25,540 bases of DNA. Origin: JBEKHI01 sp050012355 (lineage in GTDB: Bacteria; Actinomycetota; Actinomycetes; Streptosporangiales; Streptosporangiaceae). The number at the start of each line of letters is the position of its first letter. Position 1 is the first letter of the stretch. The translations under genes were made by a program, and so were the position numbers. Below the pieces are notes generated by a model, which worked only from the letters and a program-made list of their open reading frames with translations, had not been told where the DNA came from and searched no databases. This document shows, one piece after another, positions 24,001 through 25,540 of the stretch. The DNA lies in assembly GCA_050012355.1 (NCBI GenBank), contig JBEKHI010000070.1, forward strand, positions 1 to 25,540. Direction: 5' to 3'.

Positions 24001-25540
24001 ACAGGCACAGCAGCTCCGCACTGAGCTGAACCAAGCCCTGCACTCCCGGATCCAGCAACTCACCCAGGAGCGGCGGCGCAACTCCGAGACGATAGCCCGG
24101 CTGGAACAGGAACTGGCCCGCGGCAACCGGATGCTGGACGCCTACCGCGAACTCGCCCGCCTAGCCGAGCAGATGGCCGCCCTGCGCGCGGAGGGCGAGC
24201 AACTGCTCGCCCAGGAACCCGAACTGCAGGGCGCACGGCAGGAACTGGAAACACTGCGCGTGAGGCAGCGGGAGCTAGCCGACCAGGCCGTGGACCAGGC
24301 CGCCACCGCGCAGCGGCTGCGCGAGCAGCACACCGAACTGCAGAACTGGTTGCAAGAGCTGGAGCAGATCAAACAGTCCCCGGACCCGCTGCCCAGACTC
24401 CGCCAGAAACACCAGGAGATCATCGACCGAATAACCGCCCTGAGCAAAGAGCAAGACGCCCGGCAGGCAGAGCTGACCACCCTGCGTGAGCAGTTGCACG
24501 GCTCCGGCCCAGCCCGGCAAGGCACGGACCCCGAGCCACGGCAGCCCGTCACCGGCGGTGCCGGCTCAACGGGCAAGCACGCTGTGATGGCTCCCCATGA
24601 CGGGCGTGATATCTACGGCACGGGAACGGGCGGCCGGGCGGCTAAGCGGGCGCGTACCGACGGGCCGGAAGAGGCCGGAGCCGCTGAGGACATCGATGAT
24701 GCTGCTGGCGCGTTGATCGACGCGTTGCGGGCGGAGGCAGACGCGTTCCGCTCTGGTCCGGTGCCGGAGGTGTTTGTCCGCCGGACCGATCAGACGCTAG
24801 ACAGGCTGCGCACGTTCCTGCCTCAGGTCAGGGTCGGCGGCGCGGCACGGATCCTGACCGAGGCTCTAGCGCAGTGGCGGACCCGCGGCCGCACCCTCGA
24901 GAACATGCCGGCATCCGGATCCGTGCTCGGGGACGGCGATCCTGCGCCCAAGATCCTGCAGAAGGTCCCGCTCCACAGAATCTCACCGGTCGTGGCGAAG
25001 GTGCTGACGCAGATGAGGTATCCGGGCACCGGGCCGGGGCTGGGGGAGCGGTGGCCGGCGATCAGGCGGGCGGTCAGCGGGGAGATGCGGGCGCTGGCTA
25101 CGCTGCGGGCGCTGAAGGTCCTGGCCGGGTGGGTGCCCGAGCACAGTCCCGGTGGCGTTCTGGTAGCCGCGGCGCTGTTCCAAGCGGAGGGACAGTACAC
25201 GGAGGCCAGCCAGGTCACCGACGAAGACCTGAAAAAGAACAACGCCCCGGCGTCGGACCATAGCACGCTGGAGCAACTAGCCCGCGCGGTCAGATACCGG
25301 CGGGCCCACCCGGACCCTGGCCCGGCCGGCCGCTACGACGAGCCGGGGCAGTACGACGACGACGAGTACGAGCGGCTGCTACACGCCTGGCTGGGCAGGC
25401 AAAGGACGGGGAACCAGGAGGATCTGGACCGGCGGTGGGAGGTCTTGGAGGAACTGGGTTTTGAGCGATATCCGCAGCGGACAGAGACCGGCAGAAGACG
25501 ACGACGACGACGGGAGACGCTGGTGCCTGCGGAGCAGGCC
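2..25540 (+). CDS. Giant multidomain polymorphic-toxin-like protein, internal part (both ends missing)
   Basis: One reading frame, starting at base 2, stays open for 8,513 codons to the end of the window. The encoded protein reads as real sequence throughout: recognisable motifs, coiled coils, Pro/Ala linkers and internally duplicated domains all fall in this frame. It contains no cysteine and no TTA leucine codon that I could find. Order of parts: linker, glycosyltransferase-like, helical, HEIWH metallopeptidase-like, linker, five beta modules, alpha/beta region, OTU-like plus coiled coil, helical repeats, two tandem OTU-like domains, six beta modules, OTU-like plus coiled coil, linker, helical segment. 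I see no ketosynthase, acyltransferase or adenylation motifs, so it is not a PKS or NRPS, and no GGxGxD RTX repeats. The ATG at 8-10 is not a believable start: the frame is open upstream and no ribosome binding site can be judged. Cellular location and target are unknown; no secretion gene is visible. Family placement (giant actinobacterial toxin-like proteins) is inference. Confidence 0.93.
53..130 (+). repeat. Linker motif copy L1 (GGGGLGQHVVMAPLDDLGFSGAGYGR type)
   Basis: A glycine run leads into the motif HVVMAPLDDLGFSGAGYGR. Nearly the same sequence returns at 4580-4657 (HVAMAPLDDLGFSGAGYGR), and a shorter form at 24587-24637 (HAVMAPHDGRDIYGTGTGGR). Each copy is followed by a low-complexity Gly/Pro/Glu stretch and then a new helical region, so the motif appears to mark boundaries between large segments of the protein. 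A role as processing site, docking motif or plain linker is open. Confidence 0.8.
224..262 (+). other. Basic cluster KRRRTHGP followed by acidic/Pro residues
   Basis: About 30 residues after linker L1 the protein reads DRKRRRTHGPAGPED. The same arrangement, KRARTDGPEE, follows linker L3 at 24644. The shared pattern is K-R-x-R-T-x-G-P and then acidic residues. It resembles a monopartite nuclear-localisation-type patch or a basic-protease site, but in a bacterium it may simply be a flexible charged linker. No function is claimed. Confidence 0.6.
263..976 (+). other. Helical region before the glycosyltransferase-like domain, function unknown
   Basis: Roughly 240 residues, mostly predicted helical from their Leu/Ala/Glu/Arg pattern (for example GLDDQEQAVLLLRVFAAVY and GGMDLPGLVELARLAMRDD). 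A short stretch, TVPVPGDAVSGLINQWARAA at 719-778, has the VPxxGDxxxGxI shape of the OTU-like active-site loops found later in the protein, but no matching C-terminal half with His is visible, so I do not call a domain. The segment runs directly into the WLGG motif of the next domain. Confidence 0.4.
977..1835 (+). other. TcdA/TcdB-type DXD glycosyltransferase-like domain, probably inactive
   Basis: Window residues 326-612. The order of motifs follows the toxin glycosyltransferase fold as I know it: a first strand ending in W-L-G-G-P-L (about 1034-1051), AFM-N helix, F-x-F-L-L-W-T-D (1127-1147), a helix ending NGILLIGVDEVFNA (1243-1281), a helix before W-F-G-G, and further on an LLRTGTTGELF block (1718-1750) where relatives have R-T-G-P. 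In active members the helix carries A-S-D-I-L-R and the loop after GG reads Y-x-D-x-D, binding UDP-sugar and Mn2+. Here the helix reads L-A-R-K-I-L-A (1349-1369) and the loop G-G-V-S-D-D-G-T (1394-1417), so the Ser-Asp, the Arg, the Tyr and the second Asp are all changed. The fold assignment is inference from motif order; loss of activity follows if the alignment is right. Confidence 0.5.
1836..3540 (+). other. Long helical region between glycosyltransferase-like and peptidase domains
   Basis: About 570 residues rich in Leu, Ala, Arg, Glu and Trp, with the look of a helical solenoid (for example WWSVLPAARVRELVEQLLGT at 2284-2343, and DQQLRLAAALLASPGD). I recognise no enzymatic motif. A segment near 2960-3050 (AAVPPGHRWRQRVDDLLSVR) loosely resembles the GDxLR...RRF unit repeated at 13.1-16.0 kb, so this may be another member of the same repeat type. 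It could act as the spacer or receptor-binding arm that other multidomain toxins have, but nothing shows that directly. Confidence 0.4.
3541..4499 (+). other. Zinc metallopeptidase-like domain (HEIWH ... E)
   Basis: Window residues 1181-1500. The key motif is F-Y-I-L-V-H-E-I-W-H-F-F, with HEIWH at 4088-4102 (window residues 1363-1367). A conserved-looking W-V-E-G-T-T-S-E-R-T-E follows, whose first Glu (4184-4186) lies 28 residues after the second His. HExxH plus a downstream Glu is the ligand set of gluzincin-type zinc peptidases, and 'EGxT' after HExxH is common in peptidase domains of giant actinobacterial toxin-like proteins. About 180 residues before the motif form a mixed helix/strand region; after it come helices to 4499. 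This is the only active-site signature in the window that looks complete. Codon use just upstream (3590-4100) is more AT-rich than its surroundings. The domain ends shortly before linker L2. Substrate is unknown; processing of the giant chain itself at the linkers is one possibility but only a guess. Confidence 0.6.
4580..4712 (+). repeat. Linker motif copy L2, double version
   Basis: GGGGLGRHVAMAPLDDLGFS followed by GAGYGR (4580-4657) is nearly identical to L1. It is followed at once by V-V-F-A-P-H-D-G-R-D-G-S-A-T-G-T-G (4658-4708), which matches the form used in L3 (MAPHDGRD...GTGTG). L2 therefore contains both versions of the motif end to end, which suggests that L1 and L3 are each partial versions of one longer ancestral linker. 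Confidence 0.75.
4713..5683 (+). other. Low-complexity linker and helical spacer
   Basis: A Pro/Ala/Asp/Thr-rich linker (4713-4880) is followed by helices with heptad-like spacing (RRARLRSMIEVLEATGHRLL at 4892-4951; EAVAKLREARDELESLLTEV at 5477-5536). The helical part resembles a stalk or spacer. No catalytic motif is visible. Confidence 0.4.
5684..6289 (+). other. Beta-rich module I-1
   Basis: Helices (AVIAAIRQQVFEALPERMRD) lead to a strand pair V-M-E-I-D-G-V-Q-V-E-V-R-V (5879-5917), then alternating hydrophobic/polar strands and a Ser/Thr/Asn-rich stretch NSRMLTTQERTIKNSSFSS (6152-6208) closing with Y-T-A-Q-V-E-V-R-L (6221-6247). This order (helix, xVDG strand pair, polar loop, closing Y/F-x-V-x-V strand) recurs in later modules. 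Family unknown to me. Confidence 0.45.
6290..7177 (+). other. Beta-rich module I-2
   Basis: Starts with linker and R-Y-Q-I-P (6434-6448), a motif that returns as K-Y-R-I-P at 9377-9391 in module I-5. Then come helices, followed by long strands with Trp and aromatic residues (WLRWWVDLVPVRVTILRDTV at 6662-6721) and a polar Ser/Gly/Thr run EHSRSGAGMTTTRMVG (6890-6937) before strands V-E-L-W-A-T-L-R-M and T-G-S-V-F-V-R-P-L. No enzyme motif. It resembles a sandwich or hairpin-type binding module. Confidence 0.4.
7178..8080 (+). other. Beta-rich module I-3 with a short hydrophobic helix
   Basis: Opens with helices (NILASSLARISELTNTERVH), a helix pair ending in DRGYTARV, and a strand pair A-A-L-V-R-V-R-A-R-K-G. 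Strands I-A-S-R-A-R-I-T-G and V-Q-V-V-V-G-I-G-Q follow. At 7922-7984 lies the most hydrophobic stretch of the window (GVLLMAVHVALLVVINFELS), too short and too mixed to be a confident membrane segment. Confidence 0.4.
8150..8330 (+). repeat. Pro/Ala/Glu linker with an 18-bp direct repeat
   Basis: Low-complexity linker between beta modules. It contains two adjacent 18-bp units at 8225-8242 and 8243-8260 differing by one base, each coding E-A-G-P-S-T. This is a typical slippage product in a flexible linker. Confidence 0.75.
8331..9290 (+). other. Beta-rich module I-4
   Basis: A polar, turn-rich entry (P-T-D-M-T-S-K-P-V-T-G-P-D-G) is followed by a helix with L-E-E-x-F-E-E-L-G-F-E (8561-8585; a similar L-E-E-L-G-F-E occurs at 25445-25465), then long strands: HSVMGEVLIKQEV, TVAVLGKFTEKTG, SGFFGLRVRLPLKFGHAY (8908-8961), ATVTAQPQQYYRL. 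It ends in V-K-W-T-V-V-V-K-F. The alternation of hydrophobic and polar residues suggests large hairpins. Confidence 0.4.
9291..10245 (+). other. Beta/alpha module I-5
   Basis: K-Y-R-I-P (9377-9391) and a helix pair (FTDFVDAALRQVEHELGAKA at 9443-9502, continuing RELVEQELGKVL) precede strands VIRLVLKARLGGQQFMGVV (9671-9727). Then come basic, aromatic helices (KGADLIRFWNIFNLSHKALN at 9806-9865, SIWNNWVWSKYG) where other modules have the polar strand region, followed by W-H-Q-F-T-V-P and T-T-V-I-T-R-H. The Trp/Lys-rich helical insert is unusual for this protein. Confidence 0.35.
10246..11275 (+). other. Alpha/beta region before OTU-like copy 1, unrecognised
   Basis: About 340 residues of helices and short strands with motifs such as ASLYNPRGLPLDHSALLAGN (10541-10600), LPGRVQWPTVTLEHLADVEH (10667-10726), LGPLIDLDHITWDSIITAVR (10892-10951) and RYVYGVNPYKPAKGLAELSR (11021-11080). 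The spacing is domain-like rather than linker-like, but I cannot assign a family. No equivalent precedes OTU-like copy 2. Confidence 0.35.
11276..12212 (+). other. OTU-protease-like domain, copy 1, nucleophile replaced by Ser
   Basis: Window residues 3759-4071. It begins V-T-V-D-G-Q-S-F-T-V-A-D-V-P-G-T-A-D-S-L (11276-11335) and ends with a strand/loop P-R-L-Y-V-F-H-N-G-R-D-H-Y-M-S-M-A-P (12149-12202). The OTU family nucleophile loop is typically P-x-D-G-[ND]-C-L followed by a helix, and its catalytic His sits in a late H-[YW] motif after a strand. Both landmarks are present in the right order with a helical middle (WFERDPAA, IQDEIRRLLSLPAG, LWNTPFYKYVPLIAARALGT), but the Cys position reads Ser (11330-11332) while the His (12182-12184) is kept. 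A Ser nucleophile is not known in this family, so I infer a binding or structural domain. A Pro/Ala linker follows. A homologous copy lies at 22880-23815. Confidence 0.55.
12263..12889 (+). other. Long coiled coil, copy 1
   Basis: Window residues 4088-4296. After H-P-Y-L-A-R-L comes about 190 residues of near-continuous charged helix with heptad character: RRRNFETIARLEQELARGRR (12454-12513), LDAYRELARLAGQMAALRGE (12521-12580), QRLREQHTELRDWLDELEEI (12698-12757). It is broken once by the K-R-S-P-D-P-L-P turn (12758-12781) and ends in L-R-E-Q-L-H-G. It probably forms an antiparallel hairpin or oligomerising rod. Highly similar to 23876-24502. Confidence 0.8.
13172..13273 (+). repeat. Solenoid repeat core A
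   Basis: Reads L-F-P-D-G-D-V-L-R-P-V-V, then L-G-R-H-F-A-G-G-W-E-A-L-K-A-G-D-V-R-L. It matches cores B and C at the GDxLR, RxF, W/xxL and AGxVR positions. Confidence 0.6.
13940..14026 (+). repeat. Solenoid repeat core D (most diverged)
   Basis: Reads A-I-T-D-S-E-L-R-E-R-R-D-V-F-V-R-A-R-W-R and D-G-W-A-G-L-R-A-G. It keeps the spacing of D-x-x-L-R, R-x-F/W, G-W-x-x-L and A-G but loses the final V-R, so it is the weakest of the four. Confidence 0.45.
14864..14959 (+). repeat. Solenoid repeat core B
   Basis: Reads A-F-G-E-G-D-R-V-R-E-V-F-T-D-F-A-V-R-R-F, then G-S-V-A-E-L-V-A-G-R-V-R. It is close to core C (R-R-F-G and E-L-x-A-G-x-V-R identical) about 1 kb downstream. Confidence 0.65.
15872..15967 (+). 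repeat. Solenoid repeat core C
   Basis: Reads A-I-P-D-G-D-P-L-R-P-D-L-E-T-V-V-T-R-R-F, then G-N-W-D-E-L-A-A-G-H-V-R. It shares P-D-G-D-x-L-R-P with core A and R-R-F-G with core B, linking the set. Confidence 0.65.
16511..16654 (+). repeat. Charged Pro/Gly linker with short internal repeat
   Basis: Linker between the solenoid region and the tandem OTU-like domains. It contains R-G-I-E-P-A-G-P-A-E-D followed by R-I-E-S-A-G-P-G-Q-D (from about 16538), a ten-residue near repeat. Flexible spacer; no fold expected. Confidence 0.6.
16655..17128 (+). repeat. Tandem OTU-like domain A, catalytic residues lost
   Basis: 158 residues, beginning R-V-A-A-A-A-P-W-L-Q-E-L-D and running through P-L-Q-P-V-P-V-E-G-R-V-P-G-E-G-G-M-P-D-P (16733-16792), a helix A-A-V-V-A-A-E-R-A-G, a second helix L-A-K-L-A-L-A-A-E-L-E-G-R-K-I-D-V-L-L (16970-17026), then T-T-L-L-V-I-R-V-P-D-G-G-W-L-A-T (17074-17122). 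The start 'APWL..L...Q...L...G..L.PVPV' and the later 'A.EL.GR.I.V......GP' match the OTU-like domains of actinobacterial polymorphic toxins as I remember them, where the first loop is G-D-C-F and the last strand ends G-H-W. Here the Cys position is Pro (16790-16792) and the His position Gly (17108-17110). Confidence 0.45.
17261..17755 (+). repeat. Tandem OTU-like domain B, catalytic residues lost
   Basis: 165 residues, clearly homologous to domain A: R-V-A-Q-A-A-P-W-M-Q-A-L-D, P-L-M-P-V-P-V-A-E, E-G-G-I-G-D-P-L-G-A-V-V-V-A-A, D-L-M-G-R-K-I-R-V-V-L-K-D-G, F-G-P-A-G-V-T and G-G-G-W-L-A. The nucleophile position is again Pro (17396-17398) and the His position Gly (17735-17737). The same two substitutions in both copies show that the domain was already without these residues before it duplicated. 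A Glu-rich linker (E-E-E-E, 17789-17800) follows. Confidence 0.45.
17825..18465 (+). other. Beta-rich module II-1
   Basis: Entry W-Y-V-D-H-D-V-L-G-M, a helix (AAEYATAVTAALRMDG), strand pair L-Y-V-G-E-L-L-V-V-D-G-H-V-V-W-L (18041-18088), then a strand with a Ser/Thr/Lys-rich loop (EVNFASTSVSGEAKTDKSRG, 18152-18211), hydrophobic L-P-F-V-S-F-G-H-A-I-G-L, and closing strands S-L-V-I-A-G-R-V-V-F-I-D and A-V-R-V-F-V-D-G. It has the same plan as the block I modules. Confidence 0.45.
18466..19291 (+). other. Beta-rich module II-2
   Basis: Helix pair (VKQISGRLQEELLNERTARL at 18638-18697), strands A-V-A-G-L-E-F-D-A-V-Q-F-L-G-L-V-D-L-N-I (18782-18841), then a long Gly/Ser/Lys-rich polar stretch (GKGKASYSVGYNTGGGSRTT at 18890-18949, continuing YGSGVDSGK). 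It closes with Y-R-S-R-V-K-V-T-V-A-V (19109-19141). The Gly/Ser/Thr alternation between two amphipathic strands is the clearest example of the hairpin-like pattern in this protein. Confidence 0.45.
19292..19441 (+). other. Pro/Ala-rich linker
   Basis: A 50-residue flexible linker (S-P-V-A-P-G-P-L-V-P-A-L-A-P-A-R-T-P-A-L onward) separating beta modules II-2 and II-3. Low complexity; no fold expected. Confidence 0.7.
19442..20260 (+). other. Beta-rich module II-3
   Basis: Basic entry (HRLAARRAAIRPHRREPLAL), helix (GAELALKQLTAALRRMAG), strand pair E-V-T-V-D-G-K-K-Y-L-L-A-A-R-V-Y-L-L (19721-19774), then M-S-V-S-A-R-A-T-Q-I and a Gly-rich aromatic stretch (EFRFGFGGGGRFRVLDWLRL at 19892-19951). 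A polar run (GKYGRSGEDKITNTAMSYRR) and closing strand Y-Q-M-V-Y-E-L-E-V-R-P (20069-20101) follow. The helix-VDG-polar loop-closing strand plan matches the other modules. Confidence 0.45.
20261..21090 (+). other. Beta-rich module II-4
   Basis: Helices (PELPELAAELYADLNGLSRA), linker, then G-A-E-G-A-I-F-G-M-Q-V-S-L-G-A (20699-20743) and a Thr/Gly/Lys polar loop. Alternating strands I-V-V-R-G-Q-G-G-I-E-W-E-W-K-T-G-R-S, G-S-I-Q-I-R-R-S-T-Y-K-K-G-K-V-H, and closing V-F-E-V-T-L-M-R-W (20960-20986) follow. The strands are markedly amphipathic with Lys/Arg on the polar face. Confidence 0.45.
21091..21990 (+). other. Beta-rich module II-5
   Basis: Pro-rich linker, helix (MPAITAKLREEKILRGKGNV at 21230-21289), strands L-W-A-W-L-P-V-P and R-Y-L-F-V-R-V-T-G, then V-K-L-T-L-R-G-E-S-I-S and a Ser/Thr/Gly polar stretch (TEAPKTSSSRTTFGGVDARG, 21524-21583). 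Strands T-I-D-I-Y-R-A and P-M-L-F-G-L-E-M-G-V-T follow. An unusual His/Trp/Asp-rich piece, A-W-Y-I-G-H-T-D-W-D-W-H-E-D, lies at 21863-21904. Confidence 0.45.
21991..22860 (+). other. Beta-rich module II-6 and Ala-rich helix
   Basis: Helices (LAALAEHLHPWTLNQVAAEV at 22082-22141), strands Y-R-V-P-V-A-G-Q-R-V-M-V-G-L-E-L-T-G (22316-22369), polar loop T-I-K-T-K-R-Y-T-Q-V-D-A-E-P-K-T-G-S, and strands to Y-Y-R-F-T-A-T-V-T-A-T-G (22631-22666). The module ends in an Ala/Lys helix (AAVFRAAAAKAAELAAAAAA, 22775-22834) that acts as a rod leading into OTU-like copy 2. Confidence 0.45.
22880..23815 (+). other. OTU-protease-like domain, copy 2, nucleophile replaced by Gly
   Basis: Window residues 7627-7938. 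It aligns almost without gaps to copy 1: V-T-A-D-G-Q-S-F-N-V-F-D-V-P-G-D-G-D-G-L (22880-22939) against V-T-V-D-G-Q-S-F-T-V-A-D-V-P-G-T-A-D-S-L. The P-G-D-G-D-x-L loop here is closer to the OTU consensus P-x-D-G-[ND]-C-L than in copy 1, which strengthens the assignment, yet the nucleophile is Gly (22934-22936). The late motif G-H-N-H-Y-M-S-M-A-P keeps the His (23795-23797). The middle part repeats I-Q-D-E-I-R-R-L-L-S-L-P and L-W-N-T-P-F-F-D-H-V-P-L-I-A-A-R-A-L-G. Hydrolysis by the usual mechanism is impossible with Gly, so this should be a binding or structural domain. Confidence 0.55.
23876..24502 (+). other. Long coiled coil, copy 2
   Basis: Window residues 7959-8167; the same length (209 residues) and mostly the same sequence as copy 1 at 12263-12889: H-P-Y-L-A-R-L-A, RRRNSETIARLEQELARGNR, LDAYRELARLAEQMAALRAE, the Q-S-P-D-P-L-P turn and the ending L-R-E-Q-L-H-G. 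Sequence between the two is conserved enough that stretches of DNA are identical, so the duplication is fairly young or the copies are kept alike by recombination. Confidence 0.8.
24551..24637 (+). repeat. Linker motif copy L3 (MAPHDGRD type)
   Basis: Reads T-G-G-A-G-S-T-G-K-H-A-V-M-A-P-H-D-G-R-D, then I-Y-G-T-G-T-G-G-R. It matches L1 and L2 in H-[VA]-[VA]-M-A-P and the second half of L2 in A-P-H-D-G-R-D and G-T-G. It separates the OTU/coiled-coil copy 2 from the next helical segment. Confidence 0.7.
24644..24673 (+). other. Basic cluster KRARTDGPEE
   Basis: Directly after L3; equivalent to K-R-R-R-T-H-G-P at 224 after L1. Only the positions K-R-x-R-T-x-G-P are shared, in the same place relative to the linker, so the pair is unlikely to be chance. 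Function unknown. Confidence 0.55.
24674..25540 (+). other. Helical segment at the window end, with Arg7 tract
   Basis: An acidic start (E-A-G-A-A-E-D-I-D-D) is followed by helices (AAGALIDALRAEADAFRSGP at 24704-24763, GGAARILTEALAQWRTRGRT) and a helical core up to about 25310, then an acidic D-D-D-E-Y-E-R-L-L region. L-E-E-L-G-F-E-R-Y-P-Q-R precedes seven consecutive arginines at 25493-25513, coded largely by a cga run. The frame continues past the window. No family recognised. Confidence 0.45.

Noticed and set aside
2..25540. Polyketide synthase or non-ribosomal peptide synthetase megagene
   Set aside because: This was the first thought for a giant actinobacterial frame, but there is no ketosynthase active-site Cys (no Cys at all), no GHSxG acyltransferase motif and no adenylation-domain core motifs.
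2..25540. RTX adhesin or repetitive surface protein
   Set aside because: No GGxGxD nonapeptide arrays and no regular short-period repeats; the repeats present are large, few and diverged.

Overview
The whole 25.5 kb window lies inside one protein-coding gene. Reading from base 2 (codons at positions 2, 5, 8 ...) the + strand is open to the last base without a stop: 8,513 codons, roughly 0.9 MDa, with neither the true start nor the stop in view. There are no intergenic regions, RNA genes, promoters, terminators, IS elements or CRISPR arrays. Very high GC, strong G/C at third codon positions, no TTA codon seen and Ala/Gly/Leu/Arg-rich protein point to an actinomycete (Streptomyces-like or a Streptosporangiales relative). 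The exact genus cannot be told. The product resembles the very large, multidomain, polymorphic-toxin-like proteins of these bacteria. From memory and unchecked, some are named 'lonely Cys domain-containing protein' in public annotation.

Layout by position. (1) 53-130: glycine-rich linker with an MAPLDD...GFSGAGYGR motif, then a basic KRRRT cluster and a helical region. (2) About 977-1835: a domain that looks like the TcdA/TcdB-type DXD glycosyltransferase of polymorphic toxins, with its key residues altered. (3) 1836-3540: a long helical region. (4) About 3541-4499: a zinc-metallopeptidase-like domain with HEIWH and a downstream Glu, the only catalytic signature that looks intact. (5) 4580-4712: second copy of the linker, then a helical spacer. 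(6) About 5684-10245: five beta-rich modules (block I). (7) 10246-11275: an unrecognised alpha/beta region. (8) 11276-12889: an OTU-protease-like domain plus long coiled coil (copy 1). (9) 12890-16600: a helical region with four degenerate repeats. (10) 16655-17755: two tandem, smaller OTU-like domains. (11) 17825-22770: six more beta-rich modules (block II). (12) 22880-24502: OTU-like domain plus coiled coil (copy 2). (13) 24551-24637: third linker, another basic cluster, and a new helical segment ending in a seven-Arg run.

The striking global property is that I find no in-frame TGC or TGT anywhere: 8,513 residues with no cysteine. At the place where an OTU-type thiol protease would carry its nucleophile, the four OTU-like domains carry Ser, Gly, Pro and Pro. 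The glycosyltransferase-like domain has also lost its DXD. The simplest reading is a giant, cysteine-free, probably exported or translocated protein built from toxin-type folds that mostly serve as structural or binding modules, with one possibly live zinc peptidase. Family assignments rest on motif recognition by eye; no database search or structure prediction was run.
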